A stretch of DNA of 64,000 nt from Pedobacter sp. N36a (lineage in GTDB: Bacteria; Bacteroidota; Bacteroidia; Sphingobacteriales; Sphingobacteriaceae). Below the pieces are notes generated by a model that saw nothing but the letters and a program-made list of their open reading frames with translations, was not told the DNA's origin and ran no database searches. The stretch covers positions 1-64,000 of the forward strand of contig NZ_JACSZW010000003.1 in assembly GCF_014472395.1 (NCBI RefSeq), in the 5' to 3' direction. The translations under genes and the position numbers were made by a program. Below are positions 33,357 through 43,518 of the stretch, in pieces. Each line of letters begins with the position of its first letter. The first letter of the stretch is position 1.

Positions 33357-36300
33357 ATGTCAGACGACAAACCAATAATTTTATTTAAAGCAGTTAAGGA
33401 ACTTAACGTAGGCATAGCTACGGCCGTTGAGTTTTTAGAAAAGAAAGGCTTTTCTGTTGAGAATAAACCCACTACTAAGCTCTCCCGCGACATGTATAAT
33501 GCGCTGTTGAAAGAGTTTCAGGGCGATAAGATCGTAAAAGAAGAAGCCAATCAGATTGTTATTGGTAAAATTCGTCGTGATGAGCCGGAAGCAGTCGAAA
33601 AAGCTGCAGAAGCACCTAGAAAAAATGTAGAATTCGAAAATGAAGGCATCTTAATTAAGAACCTTCATTCGTATACTCCTCCTGTAGAGAAAGCTAAAGA
33701 AGAAACTCCGGCAAAACCGGTGGCTCCTGTAGTGGAAAAAACAGAAGAGAAACCTGAAGAGGGAGCATTGCCGGGTGTGAAAATAGTAGGGAAAATCAAT
33801 TTAGATGATTTAAATACTAAAACCCGTCCGGTGAAGAAAGACGAAGCACCAGAAGTGCCTCAGCCAGTTGCTGAAGTACCTAAAGTAGCGGAACCAACAC
33901 CAGCCCTTGCTCCAGCGGAGAAAGCACTTGTAGAAGAAAAAGCAGTTGAGAAACCAGTAGAAGCCCCAAAAGCGGAAGTGGTTAAACCTGTGGAACAACC
34001 TAAGGTGGAAGAGACTCCAAAGCCTGTTGAGCAACCTGTTGCTAAAATAGAGCCAGAAGTAAAAGAAACTCCAAAACCAGTGGAAGCACCAAAAATAATT
34101 GAAACGCCTAAAGTAGCGGAAGCTCCGAAAGTTGAAAAAACTGACGGTGTGGAAGTCATTAAGGCACGTTCTGTAAAACTATCAGGACCAAACATCATCG
34201 GTAAAATTGTATTACCGGTAACACCTGATCGTAAATCATCACCTGTAGCCTCATCGGCTGACAGTAATGATGCAAAGAGAAAGCGTAAGCGTAAAAAGAC
34301 TCCAGGCCATCCTGGCCAGGGAGGTCATACTTCCGGAGGAAATCAAGTGGCACCTGGAGCTGCAGGTACAGGCACAACAGCGCCGAAACCAGCACCTACT
34401 TTTACCAATAGACCTGATTTCAGGAACAATACGAATAACACTGCCAACAGGCCAAACTTCAGGAACAACAAACCAGGATCTCCTGGAAGCGGTCCTAAAG
34501 AAGAACCTACGGAAAAAGAAATCCAAGATCAGATTAAAGCAACACTTGCCCGTTTAAGTGGAGCAGGGAAATCTGGTAAGTTCGCACAGCGCGCAAAATT
34601 ACGTCGTCAAAAACGTGATGATGTGGCACTTTCTGCAGACGAAGCAGCAATGGAACTGGAATCACAATCCAAAGTATTAAAGGTGACGGAATTTGTTACG
34701 GCAAATGAGTTGGCTACAATGATGGATGTACCAGTAACGAAAATTATCGGAACTTGTATGAGTTTAGGTATGTTCGTATCTATTAACCAACGTCTGGATG
34801 CGGAAACATTAACGATTGTTGCGGATGAATTCGGTTATGAAATTCAATTCGTGAAACCGGATGATGAAAGCGATATCCTGATCGAAGAAGAAGATAGCGA
34901 AGAAGATTTAGTACCAAGAGCACCTGTTGTGACTATTATGGGTCACGTCGATCACGGTAAAACTTCATTGCTGGATTATATTCGTAAAGCAAACGTAGTG
35001 GCTGGTGAAGCCGGTGGTATTACACAGCACATTGGTGCTTATATGGTAACCACACCTACAGGTAAACAAGTAACTTTCTTAGATACTCCAGGTCACGAAG
35101 CCTTTACAGCGATGCGTGCACGTGGTGCGAAAGTTGCCGATATTGCCATCATTGTGGTTGCAGCGGATGATGCAGTAATGCCTCAGACTAAAGAAGCAAT
35201 CCAACATGCACAGGCAGCAGGCGTACCATTGGTATTCGCCTTTACCAAAATTGATAAACCGGGTGCAAACTCAGAAAAAATACGCGAGCAATTATCGACA
35301 ATGAATATCCTTGTAGAGGATTGGGGAGGTACTTTCCAATCACAAGAGATTTCAGGTAAGAGCGGACTAAACGTAGACTTGTTATTAGAGAAGGTATTAT
35401 TAGAAGCAGAAATGCTGGATCTTAAAGCCAACCCTAACAAACGTGCTACAGGTAGTGTAATTGAAGCTACATTAGATAAAGGTCGTGGTATTGTGACTAC
35501 GGTTCTTGTTCAGGCAGGTACTTTGAAAATCGGTGATCCGATCTTAGCGGGTAGTTATAGCGGACGTGTGAAAGCGTTGTTTAACGAACGTGGTCAGAAA
35601 GTTGATAAAGCAGGCCCATCTGTACCAGTACAGGTATTGGGTATGCAGGGAGCACCAACAGCCGGTGATAGATTCAATGCATTAGAAAGTGAAGTTGAAG
35701 CAAGAGAAATTGCCAACAAACGTCTGCAGTTAATGCGTGAGCAGGGTCTTCGTACTCAGAAACACATTACCTTGGATGAGATCGGTCGTCGTTTGGCTAT
35801 CGGTAACTTTAAAGAGCTGAACCTGATTGTTAAAGGTGATGTGGATGGTTCAATCGAGGCATTATCTGACTCATTATTGAAACTGTCTACGGAAGAGATT
35901 CAAATCAATATCATTAGTAAAGCAGTAGGTCAGATTTCTGAATCTGATGTATTGTTAGCTTCTGCTTCTGATGCGATCATCATCGGTTTCCAGGTTCGTC
36001 CTTCCCCAGGAGCGCGTAAGCTTGCTGAGGCGGAACAAATTGACATCAGACTTTACTCGATCATCTATGATGCAATCAATGAGATTAAAGCAGCGATGGA
36101 AGGTATGTTGGCTCCAGAATTTGAAGAGAAAATCACCGCTAACGTGGAGATTAGAGATACCTTCAAAATCACTAAAGTGGGTACAATTGCCGGATGTATG
36201 GTATTGGATGGTACGATTACTCGTAACAGCAAGATCCGTATCGTTAGAGATGGTGTGGTCATTTACACAGGCGAGCTGGCTTCGTTGAAACGTTATAAAG

Positions 36301-36422
36301 ATGACGTGAAAGAAGTATCAAGAGGCTACGAATGTGGATTGAACATTCAGAACTTTAACAACATCGAAGTTGGTGACATCGTTGAAGCTTACGAACAAGT
36401 AGAAGTAAAAAGGAAGTTGTAA
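33357..36422 (+). CDS. infB: Translation initiation factor IF-2
   Basis: Delivers fMet-tRNA to the 30S subunit. The protein is 1021 residues because of a long variable N-terminal part: an IF2-N-like helical start (residues 1-60), a Pro/Glu/Val/Lys-rich low-complexity run at about 110-270 (EAPKVA- and VEKPV-like units) and a basic Gly/Asn/Pro segment near 300-380. The conserved GTPase starts near residue 520: GHVDHGKTS (G1), [12 protein letters not shown] (G3), and TKID (G4). Domains II, C1 and C2 follow. The N-terminal region is typically expendable and fast evolving. Confidence 0.97.
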   Translation: MSDDKPIILFKAVKELNVGIATAVEFLEKKGFSVENKPTTKLSRDMYNALLKEFQGDKIVKEEANQIVIGKIRRDEPEAVEKAAEAPRKNVEFENEGILIKNLHSYTPPVEKAKEETPAKPVAPVVEKTEEKPEEGALPGVKIVGKINLDDLNTKTRPVKKDEAPEVPQPVAEVPKVAEPTPALAPAEKALVEEKAVEKPVEAPKAEVVKPVEQPKVEETPKPVEQPVAKIEPEVKETPKPVEAPKIIETPKVAEAPKVEKTDGVEVIKARSVKLSGPNIIGKIVLPVTPDRKSSPVASSADSNDAKRKRKRKKTPGHPGQGGHTSGGNQVAPGAAGTGTTAPKPAPTFTNRPDFRNNTNNTANRPNFRNNKPGSPGSGPKEEPTEKEIQDQIKATLARLSGAGKSGKFAQRAKLRRQKRDDVALSADEAAMELESQSKVLKVTEFVTANELATMMDVPVTKIIGTCMSLGMFVSINQRLDAETLTIVADEFGYEIQFVKPDDESDILIEEEDSEEDLVPRAPVVTIMGHVDHGKTSLLDYIRKANVVAGEAGGITQHIGAYMVTTPTGKQVTFLDTPGHEAFTAMRARGAKVADIAIIVVAADDAVMPQTKEAIQHAQAAGVPLVFAFTKIDKPGANSEKIREQLSTMNILVEDWGGTFQSQEISGKSGLNVDLLLEKVLLEAEMLDLKANPNKRATGSVIEATLDKGRGIVTTVLVQAGTLKIGDPILAGSYSGRVKALFNERGQKVDKAGPSVPVQVLGMQGAPTAGDRFNALESEVEAREIANKRLQLMREQGLRTQKHITLDEIGRRLAIGNFKELNLIVKGDVDGSIEALSDSLLKLSTEEIQINIISKAVGQISESDVLLASASDAIIIGFQVRPSPGARKLAEAEQIDIRLYSIIYDAINEIKAAMEGMLAPEFEEKITANVEIRDTFKITKVGTIAGCMVLDGTITRNSKIRIVRDGVVIYTGELASLKRYKDDVKEVSRGYECGLNIQNFNNIEVGDIVEAYEQVEVKRKL

Positions 36423-36445
36423 TCTTTCTTAAACATAAAATAACT

Positions 36446-36476
36446 AACCGCCACAGTCTCTGTGGCGGTTTTTTTA
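36446..36476 (+). terminator. Terminator of infB
   Basis: AACCGCCACAG / CTGTGGCGGTT, a perfect 11-bp stem with a TCT loop followed by TTTTTT. Confidence 0.9.
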
Positions 36477-36498
36477 CGCATAAAAAATATAAATACCA

Positions 36499-37356
36499 AT
36501 GACGACCATTAAAGCAGGTTACCTGATTTCCTACGATTACGAGTTTGTGAAAACTTCATTGCCCAGAATCTATGATTTTGTAGATGAAATCTATTTTGCA
36601 GTAGATGCAGAGGGAAAAACCTGGGCCGGCGGTTCATTGGAAATTGATCCTCAGTTCTGGGAATGGCTGAAAGCATTCGATAAAGACCAGAAAATCACCA
36701 TTTATAAAGACCAGTTTTACCTTCCGGGTCTTACGCCTATGGAATGTGATACCAGAGAAAGAAACCTTTTAGGGAAAAGGATGGGTAAGGCCGATTGGTA
36801 CATTCAGATTGATTCCGACGAATATTTTGTAGACTTTGAAGCCTTTATTAAAAGGCTGAAGGAATACCATCCGGAAAAACCAACCAGCATTTATTGTAGC
36901 GTAGCCACTTTGTTTAAAGAACTGCCTACAGGTTTTCTACTAATTGATGATTCTTTTGAAACCCTTAGTTTTGCCACCAATCATCCGGTATATGACCTGG
37001 CCAGAAATAATACTTCTGGCAACGATCAGGTACATTGGGACAATTTAATGCTGCATCAGAGTTGGGCAAGAACGACTGAAGAGATTCAGCAAAAGCTAAA
37101 TAACTGGAGCCATAAAGATGATTTCAATACTAAAAGCTTTTTTAAACTATGGGATGCAATAGATGAGGGTAATTACAATTGTCTAAGAAATTTTCATCCG
37201 CTTTATCCGGTTACTTGGCCTAAATTGATCCTGTTTAGGGGTGCAATTAATGATATTTTGAATTCTGAGGAGCTGAAAAATTTTAAAACTAAAAATCAAG
37301 TGCCTGTAAAAAAGAAGTCCTTCTTTTCCAGGCTTTGGAGAAAAATAAAATCTTAA
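36499..37356 (+). CDS. Probable glycosyltransferase, GT-A-like
   Basis: A 285-residue protein. IKAGYLISYDYEFVKTSLP at the start and ADWYIQIDSDEYFVDF near residue 110, with an acidic DSD in the position of the DXD metal motif, suggest a GT-A glycosyltransferase; I do not recognise a closer family. The end is basic (VKKKSFFSRLWRKIKS) and amphipathic, a likely membrane contact. It is the only plus-strand member of the glycan block. A tail like its own reappears at 38175-38227 as a remnant. Confidence 0.6.
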   Translation: MTTIKAGYLISYDYEFVKTSLPRIYDFVDEIYFAVDAEGKTWAGGSLEIDPQFWEWLKAFDKDQKITIYKDQFYLPGLTPMECDTRERNLLGKRMGKADWYIQIDSDEYFVDFEAFIKRLKEYHPEKPTSIYCSVATLFKELPTGFLLIDDSFETLSFATNHPVYDLARNNTSGNDQVHWDNLMLHQSWARTTEEIQQKLNNWSHKDDFNTKSFFKLWDAIDEGNYNCLRNFHPLYPVTWPKLILFRGAINDILNSEELKNFKTKNQVPVKKKSFFSRLWRKIKS

Positions 37357-37378
37357 CGGCGAAATTCTTTATAAAATT

Positions 37379-37427
37379 CATAAAAGACGAGGCCATATCA
37401 TCATGTGATAGGGTCTCGTCTTTTATG
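37379..37427 (+). terminator. Terminator after the GT-A-like gene
   Basis: A perfect 13-bp stem CATAAAAGACGAG / CTCGTCTTTTATG with a partly paired 23-nt loop. Its symmetry may also stop transcription of the minus-strand lipoprotein gene. Confidence 0.78.
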
Positions 37428-37478
37428 TCAGGATATTTTTTGATCTTAGGAGCGTCTAATTGTACCCAATAATGCCTT

Positions 37479-37865
37479 CTAAATACCAAGTACGATTTCC
37501 AGTGGTCCTGAATATTGAGTAGGTGTTGAAGTAGTATAAAAATAAAAAACACTTCCATCAGCCTGCCATTCCGAAAATCCATCATTATTAATTGTATTTA
37601 TCAATTGATAAGCTTCGGGGCCTGATGCCATGAAATGTTGATTTGTCTTGTATCGGATTAATTTGTAAAGAATTACTTGCCCGGGAATTTCGTCTTTGTA
37701 TGGAAGTTGAAATGCAACTCTTGCATTTACAGAGCTGCTTTTTAAACTATCGGACGGAAGCCTCGTGGACCCTACCTTATCAGCCTTTACTGGCAACTCC
37801 TTTTCAATTAAAGCTGTAGATGTTTCTTTCTTGCAGGCAGCGGCTGTTAAAATAAGTAAGGCCAA
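37479..37865 (-). CDS. Small lipoprotein with uncertain start
   Basis: A protein of about 128 residues. Beginning at TTG 37865 it opens MALLILTAAACKK, a lipobox-like end (AAAC) but with no charged n-region. The same frame stays open upstream and reads KLYKIKILSLALLIL, which would make a proper lipoprotein signal, yet there is no Met, Val or Leu start codon in a good position there. The gene may use a non-standard start or may have lost its start codon. The mature part is unrecognised (YFYTTSTPTQYSGPLEIVLGI end). It lies between the two copies of the GT tail. Confidence 0.45.
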   Translation of the reverse strand: MALLILTAAACKKETSTALIEKELPVKADKVGSTRLPSDSLKSSSVNARVAFQLPYKDEIPGQVILYKLIRYKTNQHFMASGPEAYQLINTINNDGFSEWQADGSVFYFYTTSTPTQYSGPLEIVLGI

Positions 37866-38227
37866 AGATAAAATTTTGATTTTATAAAGTTTTAAATATT
37901 GTTTTGGTGAAATTAAATGTACATTATAAAATTTATAGTCTTAATATTTTTTTAATTAATTTTGTATTGTTTTTTGATAAAAAAATTAATTTTATGTGTT
38001 TGCGTTCTTTTTTGTTAACTAATGGTCATTAGTTTTTTAAAAACGAAATAAATTAACTTTTGATGTGGTTTTTGGTAAACTAGTTTGGCCTTGAGTTTTC
38101 TGTACAAAAACTAAGATTTGATGATTGTATTTTTGATTATACGCTGCTCAGCTACGTAAAAAAGAGAAACGAAGCAAAGGAAGAGAAGATATCGTTTTTC
38201 TCCAGGCTTTGGAAAAAAATTAAAATG
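37866..38227. other. 362-nt AT-rich gap with the tail of a lost gene
   Basis: Very AT-rich from 37866 to about 38140 with poly-A and poly-T runs; no gene or signal is seen there. The last 80 nt hold the remnant annotated at 38130-38227. Confidence 0.5.
38130..38227 (+). pseudogene. 3' remnant of a GT-A-like paralogue
   Basis: In one frame the stretch reads TLLSYVKKRNEAKEEK and then ISFFSRLWKKIK, matching the last residues of the upstream glycosyltransferase (SFFSRLWRKIKS). The nucleotide match continues past the stop (CTTTGGA..AAAATNTTANCGGCGAA), with one extra base that shifts the frame and removes the stop. Nothing upstream of it is coding, so most of the gene has been deleted. Confidence 0.55.
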
Positions 38228-39202
38228 TTAGCGGCGAACTGCCTGATAAAACTTTTTAATTTTCAGCATCACTGTATTCTTGCCAATTTCAATAGGGCTA
38301 AGAAATATGAGGGTGTCCTTTGCTTTTTGTTTCCGTTCTGGTGCCCTTGCAGATAAGAAGCGGAAAGGGGTAACCAGCAACAACCTGATTTTTGTCAGCA
38401 AGTTGTTTTCAGATTTCAATTTCAGCGCGTTTGCCAGATAGTATTTGTGAAGGATCTTATTACTCTCTGTAAAGCCCTGGAAAAGATTAACCCTGTATTC
38501 GCTTTGTAAGCGGTTCTCAGGCATATAATGTTGAAAGATGAGGTTCGCGTCATAATACAATTTATAACCTGCCAAGATTAATCGCTGGCAATATTCAGCA
38601 TCCTCTCCTGCGGTCAGTTGCTTGCCTGACCTTCCTGTCAATAGAGAAGGGAAACCAATATACATTTTTTGATATAAGGACGTACGGGTGCCCAACCCGG
38701 CACCCCATAAATGCCCGTTGGCCGTAACGTCGCCAGTTTGCGGCCCTTGCTTTCCGGTTGCATACCCTTCTTCGTAGTCTTTAAACCAGACTGGCAATGC
38801 AGGTAGATCGCATACTGCGATTCCTTGTCCGCCAACAGCACCGACTTCAGGATGGCTATCCAGGATAGCATACATTTTTTCTAGGTAATCCGGTTGCAGC
38901 CAGTTGTCGTCATCACAAATCAACAGGTATTCATAGTTTGCCCTCGCAGCGCCTTGCTCCAATGCATAAATCTTTCCAGGCTTTTGCTCAGAAAGCACGG
39001 TAAATGGAACGGATGGTAGATTATATTTATTCCATTCTGTTTGTGCAACGGCTGCAGAATCATCTTTGGAAGCATTGTCTATCACAATAAGTTCCCATTG
39101 AAATGTAGGTCTTGTCTTTTGTGAAGCAAGATGTTCAATGGTTTTGGCAAGCCTGGAGGCGCCATTATAGGTACAGACAAGAACAGTAATTCCTTTATTC
39201 AT
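38228..39202 (-). CDS. Glycosyltransferase family 2
   Basis: A GT-A fold transferase of about 324 residues. ITVLVCTYNGASRLAKTIEHL opens it, LIVIDNASKDDSA lies near residue 40 and the DXD-like ICDDDNWLQPDYLEKM near 95; GEDAEYCQRLILAGYKLYYD near 205 holds the catalytic ED(x)E-type acidic motif. I start at ATG 39202, which follows the previous stop by 4 nt; an in-frame ATG 14 codons upstream would overlap that gene. Last gene of the minus-strand glycan string. Sugar and acceptor unknown. Confidence 0.85.
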   Translation of the reverse strand: MNKGITVLVCTYNGASRLAKTIEHLASQKTRPTFQWELIVIDNASKDDSAAVAQTEWNKYNLPSVPFTVLSEQKPGKIYALEQGAARANYEYLLICDDDNWLQPDYLEKMYAILDSHPEVGAVGGQGIAVCDLPALPVWFKDYEEGYATGKQGPQTGDVTANGHLWGAGLGTRTSLYQKMYIGFPSLLTGRSGKQLTAGEDAEYCQRLILAGYKLYYDANLIFQHYMPENRLQSEYRVNLFQGFTESNKILHKYYLANALKLKSENNLLTKIRLLLVTPFRFLSARAPERKQKAKDTLIFLSPIEIGKNTVMLKIKKFYQAVRR

Positions 39203-39206
39203 TTGT

Positions 39207-40127
39207 TTATTTCTTCTTTCGCTTGAATTTCTTCCAGATCGCAATCGGGACTAATTTAAGCATACTTGTTTTGGTAGACAGAGAGTTGTTAAACAGCTTT
39301 TTTACGGCCGCTTTATTGGTTCTATCGATGGTGTCTTTTACTTGCCAGTAATCAATGAATTTTTTCTTATAAGCGCGGTAATACTGACGTTCCGTAATTA
39401 ATTGATCGATATACATCATATTGAGGATCCGAAGTTCTTCCACAAAATTCAATCCACTCTGGTAAGCTTTTCCACTCACATCATTGCCATGTTTTCTGAA
39501 GTAATTCAGGATTTTTCCAGAGATATGGACTTTGCCAAACCTCGACAGCTGGATCCAGAAAAACCAATCGCCGCAAAAGCGGAAGGTGGTCAGCTCTTCA
39601 GGGATCTGTTCAAATTTATCCTTCCTCCAGATCGCCATACTGGCATTAAAAATAGCCACAGGTACCGATAAATAGTTTTGAATAAATTGGTTTCCGTCTA
39701 CGGTTTCCGACAATACACGGTGGTTGGACTGGAAAATAATGTCGTGTTGATCATTCACACAGTAGGACTGGCAATAACTAATCACCGTGTCCTTATCTTT
39801 TTCTATGCCGGCAACCAAGGTTTCCAGCAGTGTAGGCTCACACCAATCGTCACTTTCAGCAATCCATACATAGATGCCCTGAGCGGCATTTACCCCCTTT
39901 TTCCATTGCTTAAAGGTACTGCCGCTATTTTGTTCATTAAAAATAAGCTGGGTCACTTTAGGATGGTTGCGGTATTGCTCTAAAACTTTCCTGCTGTCGT
40001 CCGTAGAACAATCGTCCATCAGAATGAGTTCAAAGTCCTGATAAGTCTGAGAAAGGATACTTTCTATCCTTTGTTCCAAATATTTGGCATGATTGAAATT
40101 AGGGACAATAACAGATATTCTAGGCAT
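39207..40127 (-). CDS. Glycosyltransferase family 2
   Basis: A 306-residue GT2 enzyme. ISVIVPNFNHAKYLEQRIESIL opens it, LILMDDCSTDDS near residue 35 and the metal motif AESDDWCEP near 90 follow; FRFCGDWFFWIQLSRFG near 180 carries the catalytic Asp. The C-terminal end is basic. It is separated by 54 nt from the upstream GT4 gene and by 4 nt from the following GT2. Confidence 0.87.
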   Translation of the reverse strand: MPRISVIVPNFNHAKYLEQRIESILSQTYQDFELILMDDCSTDDSRKVLEQYRNHPKVTQLIFNEQNSGSTFKQWKKGVNAAQGIYVWIAESDDWCEPTLLETLVAGIEKDKDTVISYCQSYCVNDQHDIIFQSNHRVLSETVDGNQFIQNYLSVPVAIFNASMAIWRKDKFEQIPEELTTFRFCGDWFFWIQLSRFGKVHISGKILNYFRKHGNDVSGKAYQSGLNFVEELRILNMMYIDQLITERQYYRAYKKKFIDYWQVKDTIDRTNKAAVKKLFNNSLSTKTSMLKLVPIAIWKKFKRKKK

Positions 40128-40181
40128 GAGATAGAGGATTAGGAGGTAAAAATAATGGTTTCTATAGGGTAGATTGTGTTT

Positions 40182-41411
40182 TTAGCGAATTTTTTTTAGC
40201 TGCCATAAAATACTTTTCATGAATTCGGAACGGCCATAGGTATTTAGACATCTTCTGGTGTATTCATTGATCAGATCTTTTGAGAAATCGTCGACCAGAC
40301 TAACCGAGGTGTTGCTTTCGATTCCAAGATGTTTATAGATCAGTTGTTCCAGACTGCCAACAATCTTTTGAGCTTTATATGCGTTTACAATTTTCTCTTT
40401 TGAAGCAGAAGACAAGCGGGTTCTCGCCGCCTCATCTTCATAAAGATATTGGAGTGCTGAGGCGATTTGATGTTGATCAGCTTTGGTCACCATTCCGGTT
40501 TTGTGGTGGTCTACCAGTTCTATTTGTGCATTGTCGCGGTCTTCGGTACTGATCGTTAAGACAGGTGTGCCAGCCGTCATCGCTTCTGCAATCACCATTC
40601 CAAAGCTTTCTCCAATAGCGCTTGCTGCCAGGAAAATATCGATCGTTTTATAGTAGTACAACAGTTCTTGAAGATCAGAGGTGTTTTCGCAGATAATCAG
40701 CTTATCTGTAATCCCTAATTTCTGAGCATGGGCTCTCATTTTAGGGGTAGCACCGAGTAATAAGAAGCGTGCGTTGCTTACTTTTTCTGCAAATATTTTG
40801 AAACCATCCAGACTGATCAGATCGAATTTATTGTCGTCTGCCCGGCCAATTCTACCGACCACAAAAAAGCCATTCAGGTTTTTCTGTTTTTTGAACTTCA
40901 ATACTGCCGACGGTTCAGGCAATAACTTACTGAGGTGATCTACGTCGACAGGATAAGGCAGGACTTTTCTTTTACCCTCAAAATTGTCCTTTAACTTTTT
41001 GTCCAGCCCCATACGCCTCACCAGAATCATCTTGGAGATGAAAAGATCATAGTCAATTACGTCATAAGTAGCGTTTTCGAATAGGCCAAATACATTAGTT
41101 TGAATCACTATTTTCGGCTTATTCCTCTTAATAACCTGGTACAAATCGGGTTCTAAAATACCATTCCCGTGCCAATGTAATACATCAGTTTCTTTTAGTA
41201 ATTCAGCAAATTGATTCAGATCGCCATTTAGTACCATCACTTTGATGCCTAAATCTTCAATAAGTTTCACTCTGGCACCTCCCTCCAGCAGGGCAACCAC
41301 GGTTACTTCAAAGCATGATTTGTCGAAAAATTTACTATATAATTGTAAAGCATATTCTGTTCCTCCCAAGCCAAGTTGGTTCACGGCCTCTATTACTTTT
41401 ATTTTCTTCAT
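40182..41411 (-). CDS. Glycosyltransferase family 4 (GT-B)
   Basis: A 409-residue retaining GT-B enzyme. The N-terminal acceptor half begins IKVIEAVNQLGLGGTEYAL, and the C-terminal donor half has FFVVGRIGRADDNKFDLI near residue 180 and ASAIGESFGMVIAEAMTAGTPV near 260, with the E-X7-E motif (ESFGMVIAE). It matches the family of lipopolysaccharide/exopolysaccharide sugar transferases. It is followed by a GT2 gene and preceded by another, on the same strand. Confidence 0.87.
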   Translation of the reverse strand: MKKIKVIEAVNQLGLGGTEYALQLYSKFFDKSCFEVTVVALLEGGARVKLIEDLGIKVMVLNGDLNQFAELLKETDVLHWHGNGILEPDLYQVIKRNKPKIVIQTNVFGLFENATYDVIDYDLFISKMILVRRMGLDKKLKDNFEGKRKVLPYPVDVDHLSKLLPEPSAVLKFKKQKNLNGFFVVGRIGRADDNKFDLISLDGFKIFAEKVSNARFLLLGATPKMRAHAQKLGITDKLIICENTSDLQELLYYYKTIDIFLAASAIGESFGMVIAEAMTAGTPVLTISTEDRDNAQIELVDHHKTGMVTKADQHQIASALQYLYEDEAARTRLSSASKEKIVNAYKAQKIVGSLEQLIYKHLGIESNTSVSLVDDFSKDLINEYTRRCLNTYGRSEFMKSILWQLKKIR

Positions 41412-41428
41412 AAAATTAGGTTTGATGT

Positions 41429-42250
41429 TTATCCTTTCTGTTTAGGAAGGAAGAACTGTATAGTGCTCATGCATGTTTTTAAGACTCTCCAGGCCACTTT
41501 GTTTTGTTTTAGGAATAAGAACTGCTTCGTCCTTTTTTGCTGTAATTCTGGATACAAAATGTAGTCGTCCTTAAAGGCAGGAAAGTATTTATCCAGCGTA
41601 GCCGCCCTTTCTTTTCTCATCCCCACATGATTGTCTACATTAGATGAAAGCCCGGTGGCATCGTAATTGGTGAGTATGCTGTTGATATGTTGATAAGGAA
41701 CGTCTTTTTTACAAATCGCATAGATGAAAAACTCCCAGTCGGACACAATTTTAAACGATTCATTGTAATAGAAGAATTCATCAAAAAGTGTTCTTCTGAT
41801 AAAGCTGGCCTGATGAGACAGGTTGTGTTCGTAAAAGAATCCGAAAGTTAGTCGGTCAGGGAAGGTCCTGACGGTCTGTTTACTGATTTCATCATAAATG
41901 ATATCGCCATAATAGATGTCATGCGCCCCGTTGATTTCATGGTTCACCGTTTTCAGTACATCAGCGTTGTACAGGCTGTCGCCACTGTTTAGAAACAGGA
42001 GGTACTCGCCTGTCGCCATTTTGATGCCTTTATTCATCGCATGGTATATACCACGGTCTGGTTCCGACAACCAATGAGTAAATAATGCGACATTTTCCTC
42101 CAGCAATTTCTTGCTGCCATCCGTACTGTCACCATCAATAACGAAGAACTCAAAATCTTTATAAGATTGGTCTGCAACGCTTTTTATGGTTTTCTGAAGT
42201 CCAGCTTTGTCGTTGTAATTGACGGTAATTATGGAGATTTTAGGATTCAT
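41429..42250 (-). CDS. Glycosyltransferase family 2, WcaA/colanic-acid-like
   Basis: A 273-residue GT2 enzyme. ISIITVNYNDKAGLQKTIKSV opens it, and EFFVIDGDSTDGSKKLL near 33 and YLLFLNSGDSLYN near 85 are the pattern of the colanic-acid-type transferases. SDWEFFIYAICKKDVPY near 165 holds the catalytic Asp. It lies 17 nt upstream of the GT4 gene at 40182-41411 and 47 nt after the previous one. Sugar specificity unknown. Confidence 0.86.
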   Translation of the reverse strand: MNPKISIITVNYNDKAGLQKTIKSVADQSYKDFEFFVIDGDSTDGSKKLLEENVALFTHWLSEPDRGIYHAMNKGIKMATGEYLLFLNSGDSLYNADVLKTVNHEINGAHDIYYGDIIYDEISKQTVRTFPDRLTFGFFYEHNLSHQASFIRRTLFDEFFYYNESFKIVSDWEFFIYAICKKDVPYQHINSILTNYDATGLSSNVDNHVGMRKERAATLDKYFPAFKDDYILYPELQQKRTKQFLFLKQNKVAWRVLKTCMSTIQFFLPKQKG

Positions 42251-42297
42251 GGGAGGCTTAGGTTAGGCTGATGTTAAACATTATAATTCAGTAGGAA

Positions 42298-43512
42298 TTA
42301 TAATGTTTTAAACAATTTATCCAATTTTTTGGTGACTTCTGCCGGACTATAGTCTTCGATTGCTTTAATTGAGTTATTCTTAATCGAGGACCAAAGTTCC
42401 GGATTTTGATACAACTGTAAAATACGGTTGGCAAAATCATTGGTGCTTTCGGCAACTAGGACATTATGACCATCTTTCAAATCCATGCCTTCTACGCCAA
42501 TACTGGTAGAAACCACAGGCAATCCAAATTCCATACTTTGGCCTATTTTTCCTTTCATTCCCGCACCATACCTTAATGGGGCAACAAATATCCGATTTTC
42601 ATAGAAGTAATCAGCCACCTCTTGCAGGTATCCGGGAACAGAAATCCGATCCGAATTATAAGCCAGCAATTCTTTGCTAGGGTCACTGCCCAAAAGGGTC
42701 AGGTGGATCGTAGGATCAGCTGCCCATACTTTTGGCATGATCTCTTCTACCAACCATCTTACCGCATCAACATTGGGTTCATGCTTGTATCCCCCGATAA
42801 ATAAAATGCCCTTACGCTCCTCAAAAGGAGTGTTTTTGTTGTTGGGATTGAGGAAATGTACATTTGGAATGACGAAAACATGGTCAATTCCTTCTCTTTC
42901 GAGAATATCTTTTTCAATTCCAGTAACGGTTACGGTGGCATTGCTGTTCAGGGCCAATGCAAGTTCTAGTTTTTTCGTTTTTAAGGACCTGCGTTTCAAT
43001 TTCTCATTGCCTTCATTTTCGGCCTGACGAAGCATCCTCAAATAATGAAGGTCCACCGTGTCAAAAATGGTCTTGGTATTTTTATTCAGAATTTTCTGAT
43101 ATTTTTTATTCAATGTTGGTCTGGAAATCCAGGCATAATGAAATTCATTCAGTCGCTCTTTTAACTGGTCAACATGGCTTTTTTCAGGAGTTATAGCTAA
43201 GATTTCAATACCCATTGCCTGCATTTCCCCAGCATAAGGCTGAGGCGCTTTACCATCTTCCGGTAGGTAAATTACCTTGAAGTCCATACTGATGAAAAGC
43301 TTCAACAATTCAAATAATCTTTTTGAACCAGAAGATTTATCGTAAAAAGGAAGGTAGTCGTCTATGACCAAAAGGGTCTTTTTTGAAGTCCCTATCAAAG
43401 GTTTCGATCTGCTGGAAGAAATAAGGAGTTGGCTTAACTTTGCGACGATGCCGTTCAGCGCGCCTGGTTTTTTAGAACCATTGTTTAAGCTGGAGTTAGA
43501 TATAGCTGCCAT
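42298..43512 (-). CDS. GT-B glycosyltransferase (group 1 type)
   Basis: A 404-residue enzyme of the glycosyl-transferase-group-1 type. A short N-terminal extension (residues 1-40) precedes TLLVIDDYLPFYDKSSGSKRL; IFDTVDLHYLRML lies near 150, and the donor half has ILFIGGYKHEPNVDAVRWLVE near 235 and MKGKIGQSMEFGLPVVST near 325, with the phosphate-binding and E-X7-E-like segments. It starts 6 nt after the GT2 stop. It is the larger of the two GT-B enzymes in the block. Confidence 0.83.
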   Translation of the reverse strand: MAAISNSSLNNGSKKPGALNGIVAKLSQLLISSSRSKPLIGTSKKTLLVIDDYLPFYDKSSGSKRLFELLKLFISMDFKVIYLPEDGKAPQPYAGEMQAMGIEILAITPEKSHVDQLKERLNEFHYAWISRPTLNKKYQKILNKNTKTIFDTVDLHYLRMLRQAENEGNEKLKRRSLKTKKLELALALNSNATVTVTGIEKDILEREGIDHVFVIPNVHFLNPNNKNTPFEERKGILFIGGYKHEPNVDAVRWLVEEIMPKVWAADPTIHLTLLGSDPSKELLAYNSDRISVPGYLQEVADYFYENRIFVAPLRYGAGMKGKIGQSMEFGLPVVSTSIGVEGMDLKDGHNVLVAESTNDFANRILQLYQNPELWSSIKNNSIKAIEDYSPAEVTKKLDKLFKTL

Positions 43513-43518
43513 ATAAAA

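Noticed and set aside
33690..34170. Pro/Glu/Val-rich repeats and long antisense frames in the infB N-terminal region
   Set aside because: The repeats are the usual low-complexity linker of IF-2 and not a CRISPR or other array; the antisense frames are shadows.
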